Assembly: GCA_900545715.1 (NCBI GenBank)
Contig: URAJ01000029.1
Location: 1 to 27,909, forward strand
DNA: 27,909 nt
Direction: 5' to 3'
Source of the DNA: an uncultured Opitutales bacterium
Lineage (GTDB): Bacteria; Verrucomicrobiota; Verrucomicrobiia; Opitutales; Intestinicryptomonadaceae
The position numbers and the translations under genes are program-made. This document shows, in pieces, positions 25,383 through 27,909 of this stretch; within the stretch, counting starts at the first letter, position 1; every line of letters starts with the position of its first letter. Below the pieces are notes generated by a model that was not told the DNA's origin, ran no database searches, and saw only the letters and a program-made list of their open reading frames with translations.

Positions 25383-26792
25383 TTAATCGTATTCCGAGAC
25401 AGGCTTCAAACCTTTCAACACACGGCTTCTTCCGCCGTTGTTGGAAGATGTGAATTGTTTTATTACCCTATTTTCTGCGGGAGTTAGGGTTTCATTTTTA
25501 CCGCGGAAAACAATCATATTGAGAGTCGGGGGCTTCATTTGCTTGTCGCGGTAAACCTCTTTAAAAAGTTTTTCGTAGTACTTTAATATCCCGCTTCTGC
25601 CGTAGCTGTCGAACTTGATTTCGGGAGCTTTTACGCCGCCTGTTGACGGCGGATACGGCTGCGGGCGTTCATAGAATTTATTGTCCCACATTGCCTGCGT
25701 GACATTTGCAGTGTACAGCGGCTGGCCTTTTTTAGCGCGGCGTTCGTTCTCATTCTTTATCCATTCGCGCGCCTTCTTGATTCCAGTGCGCATTGCAATC
25801 ATATCCTTGCGTTCGAACTCAATTTGCTTTTGGTCGTTCCAACCAGCAGAGCGGCGCTGGCGCTCAATGTTTTCAGAATACCTTGCCATATCTCTTACAT
25901 AGCGCTGAGTCTGGGCATTACTCCAAGGCTTTTTAATTCTTTCAGGGTCAGTCCACGAAGTCGTAAGCATATATATTGTGTCGGCTCCCTGTTCAAGCGC
26001 AGCCTGGTAGATGCGGTATATATTTGAAACACCCTGGTGGTAGTGGTTGGAATCCGGAGGCTGAGGAAGGAACGGATATTTTAATTTGTAGTTATTCCCG
26101 CCAGGACCGAGACGGCTGAGGCTCGCATTCAAGGGCTCCACCCAGTCGCACGCCATTTTCTTGTTTGCGGAAGTCGCCGCAACTAGGGTCGGTTGGAACA
26201 TATTTATAGCCGTTCCATACTCGGTAGTGAATGCCATCAAGTTAAAGAGAACTGTCGGCGGCAGATTATTCACGAGCTTTTTGATATCTTCGCGTATAGC
26301 CTTGTATGTATCGAGACCGCCTCGTTCGTCTGTCATCAAATATTTGCCGGTATCTATGCAAATGAGCACTTTTTCCGTTTTCGATTTTATGCCGCCGATA
26401 TTAACAGTTGTTGTTACGATGTTAAACTTCGAGGTCATATCGATGTTTGATATCGTGTTTATGGCGGCTCCCATCGACATTGTAGGAGGCAGCGTTATGT
26501 TTACCTGCGGCAGATTGGTATTTTGAGGATTTGTGATGCTTATGCGCCGCGTAAGCTTCTGAGTTTTCTTCTGCTGCTGTTGGACGCGAACGCGCGTCTC
26601 CTTTCTTACTTGGTCGACTTTCTCTATCGTTGGCGGAGCATCAAACTTGTTCTCGTCCATTATTATGGATTGCGTGACTATCACGCTGCCGAAAGTAATC
26701 AGCAGCACAATCTGAATAACCGCAACTACTATAAACACCTGATATAGGAGTCCGCGTTTCTCTCTCTTTGGCCTAAAATGATGAAGTTTCAT
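25383..26792 (-). CDS. Membrane-anchored VWA-like protein
   Basis: A 469-residue protein with a basic N-terminus and one membrane segment (GLLYQVFIVVAVIQIVLLIT, from residue 14), then a Gln/Lys-rich stretch (about 60-82) likely to be coiled coil, and a periplasmic domain. EKVLICIDTGKYLMTDE (140-156) followed by a helix and NLPPTVLFNLMAFT (176-189) has the layout of a von Willebrand factor A domain. The MIDAS motif D-x-S-x-S is degenerate (D-T-G-K-Y), so metal-dependent binding is doubtful. ADTIYMLTTSW near residue 270 would be a later strand. A long charged helical insertion follows. The gene is 28 bases downstream of the TPR-like gene, and the pair probably belongs to an envelope operon of the ExbB/ExbD type; this is inference, because the rest lies outside the window. 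Confidence 0.65.
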   Translation of the reverse strand: MKLHHFRPKREKRGLLYQVFIVVAVIQIVLLITFGSVIVTQSIIMDENKFDAPPTIEKVDQVRKETRVRVQQQQKKTQKLTRRISITNPQNTNLPQVNITLPPTMSMGAAINTISNIDMTSKFNIVTTTVNIGGIKSKTEKVLICIDTGKYLMTDERGGLDTYKAIREDIKKLVNNLPPTVLFNLMAFTTEYGTAINMFQPTLVAATSANKKMACDWVEPLNASLSRLGPGGNNYKLKYPFLPQPPDSNHYHQGVSNIYRIYQAALEQGADTIYMLTTSWTDPERIKKPWSNAQTQRYVRDMARYSENIERQRRSAGWNDQKQIEFERKDMIAMRTGIKKAREWIKNENERRAKKGQPLYTANVTQAMWDNKFYERPQPYPPSTGGVKAPEIKFDSYGRSGILKYYEKLFKEVYRDKQMKPPTLNMIVFRGKNETLTPAENRVIKQFTSSNNGGRSRVLKGLKPVSEYD

Positions 26793-26820
26793 AATAAATC
26801 GCTATGGGGTGATTGAAAGG

Positions 26821-27909
26821 CTATTCTTCGTCGTCTTCGTCGGAATCGTCTTTTGGCTCCTCCTTCTTTATCTCGACTATCTCTTTTTTGCCTAGATTTG
26901 TAAAGGGATTTTCAGGATACAGCGTTTGGAGCTGCGCAAATATTTCGTTAGAAGCCACAAAATTTTTTATATTTTTGTATGCCATTGCCGTTCTGTAAAG
27001 CAATTCGGGCATCCAAGAATCGGTCAAAGAGCCGAACACCACACCTTCCGAGTAAAGCTCGAGGGCGGCCTTATGGTCGGGGGTCTTGCCCGATTCCTTG
27101 AACATTCCCTTTACCATTTGAAGCAACGAAAATTCCGGAACAGTCCTATCCATTTCGATAGACGACAACCTTCCCTGCGCCGAAAGTTGATTGCCCATTG
27201 CCATGTCGCAGAATACGCCCCAAAGAGCAGCCTGATTCTTCATCGGGTTTCCGTCAACCGCCGCAAGTTTTGCGTATAGAAGAACGCACCTCTTGTAGTC
27301 GCCGGCATTTCTCATCTGGTCGAGAACATCCATTACCTGGGAGAGTATTTCGGCAGACGCAGAATTTAGCTTTATTCTGTCCACTATTTTTTCAGCCGAT
27401 TCCGTGTCTTTATTTTCGGCAAGGGCTCTCGCCACGCTCAAGGCAGAAGATTTTATAGATACCGACGCGTCTTGGACGGGTATCATCGCAACATACGCCG
27501 CCGCCTCTTTGAGCCTTCCGCAATTCAGCAAGCCCGACAGGAAAAATTCTATCATTGCATTGCCGTCTGGGAATGCCTCGTCAGATAGTACAGCCAGAGG
27601 CGCGAGCGGATAGACTATCGGGCGCATATAGTTCACTGCGGAGTCCCAGTTGCCGTCGTTGGCGGCGTCGCGCGCGGCAGACAGCACTTTATTGTCAGCC
27701 TTTACTCGGAAAGTGTATACTTTTGAGTCTTTTGCAACAGTCATCTCTCCGCCGGTTGCATCGGAAAACACAAAATTTTTACCCTCGGCGCTTTTGAGCG
27801 TCATTGAAGACTCGTTTTTATTGGTTTTGTCAACGAGAAACAGATTGGCTTTCCTATCGGCGTAGTCCGCCGAGTATGAACGGTCGGGCTTGTCAGCCGG
27901 AGAAACCTC
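26821..27909 (-). CDS. TPR-like protein, 5' end outside the window
   Basis: The reading frame stays open to the right edge: 362 residues are visible and the start lies beyond 27909. Codons between 27804 and 27909 read as natural protein (for example DRSYSADYADRKANLF), so the ATG at 27802-27804 is internal. The first visible 70 residues are beta-like. From about residue 85, pairs of amphipathic helices (DGNWDSAVNYMRPIVYPLAP, AIEFFLSGLLNCGRLKEAAAY-like, NAGDYKRCVLLYAKLAAVDG, ALELYSEGVVFGS, LYRTAMAYKNIKNFVASNEI) suggest tetratricopeptide repeats, ending with the TPR-type LQTLYPENPFTNLGKKEI. The C-terminus is strongly acidic (PKDDSDEDDEE). It probably acts as a periplasmic scaffold together with the VWA-like protein encoded just downstream. 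Exact function unknown. Confidence 0.65.
   Translation of the reverse strand, partial: EVSPADKPDRSYSADYADRKANLFLVDKTNKNESSMTLKSAEGKNFVFSDATGGEMTVAKDSKVYTFRVKADNKVLSAARDAANDGNWDSAVNYMRPIVYPLAPLAVLSDEAFPDGNAMIEFFLSGLLNCGRLKEAAAYVAMIPVQDASVSIKSSALSVARALAENKDTESAEKIVDRIKLNSASAEILSQVMDVLDQMRNAGDYKRCVLLYAKLAAVDGNPMKNQAALWGVFCDMAMGNQLSAQGRLSSIEMDRTVPEFSLLQMVKGMFKESGKTPDHKAALELYSEGVVFGSLTDSWMPELLYRTAMAYKNIKNFVASNEIFAQLQTLYPENPFTNLGKKEIVEIKKEEPKDDSDEDDEE

Overview
The window reads as chromosomal DNA of a polysaccharide-degrading Gram-negative bacterium, most likely a Verrucomicrobiota member (perhaps an Opitutae-type gut or host-associated lineage). This is inference. It rests on a PEP-CTERM surface protein, several secreted or lipoprotein glycosidase-like enzymes without SusC/SusD partners, a C4 zinc-ribbon protein of a type I associate with this phylum, an N-terminally anchored VWA-like protein next to a TPR-like protein, and a scarcity of Shine-Dalgarno sequences. 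No rRNA, convincing tRNA, CRISPR array, insertion sequence or phage gene was seen.

Layout. serS (minus) is divergent from a large secreted glycosidase-like gene (1567-4332, plus). A gene-free convergent zone rich in inverted repeats (4333-4855) follows. A minus-strand block then runs from 4856 to 18902: a secreted clan GH-A-like barrel protein, a GH43 lipoprotein resembling exo-beta-1,3-galactanases, a PEP-CTERM protein with a clear terminator, a bile acid:sodium symporter-like (YfeH type) carrier, an EF-hand membrane protein of unknown function, a GH28-like beta-helix protein and dnaE. Divergent from dnaE is an AT-rich, tightly overlapping plus-strand cassette: gtrA, a UDP-galactopyranose-mutase-like flavoprotein and a GT87-like membrane glycosyltransferase (19115-22315). 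After it comes a two-gene unit joined by an ATGA overlap: a small C4 zinc-ribbon protein and a SulP/SLC26 anion transporter. About 1 kb without a convincing gene (24417-25382) holds several inverted repeats, a possible structured RNA and a good minus-strand terminator. The window ends with a minus-strand VWA-like membrane protein and a TPR-like protein that runs off the right edge.

How the genes may work together. The carbohydrate-active proteins are all exported and could act on plant or mucosal polysaccharides: galactan side chains for the GH43, a galacturonan-like backbone for the GH28-like protein. They are separated by terminators and housekeeping genes, so this is a loose neighbourhood and not one operon. 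The gtrA cassette fits making, flipping and transferring a polyprenyl-linked sugar onto a cell-surface glycan. The right-end pair looks like part of a larger envelope operon of the TPR/ExbB-ExbD/VWA kind, whose remainder lies outside the window. No defence or mobile system is visible. The least explained items are the EF-hand protein, the flavoprotein-containing gtr cassette, the zinc-ribbon/SulP coupling, the 921-residue glycosidase-like protein and the structured intergenic region near 25 kb.
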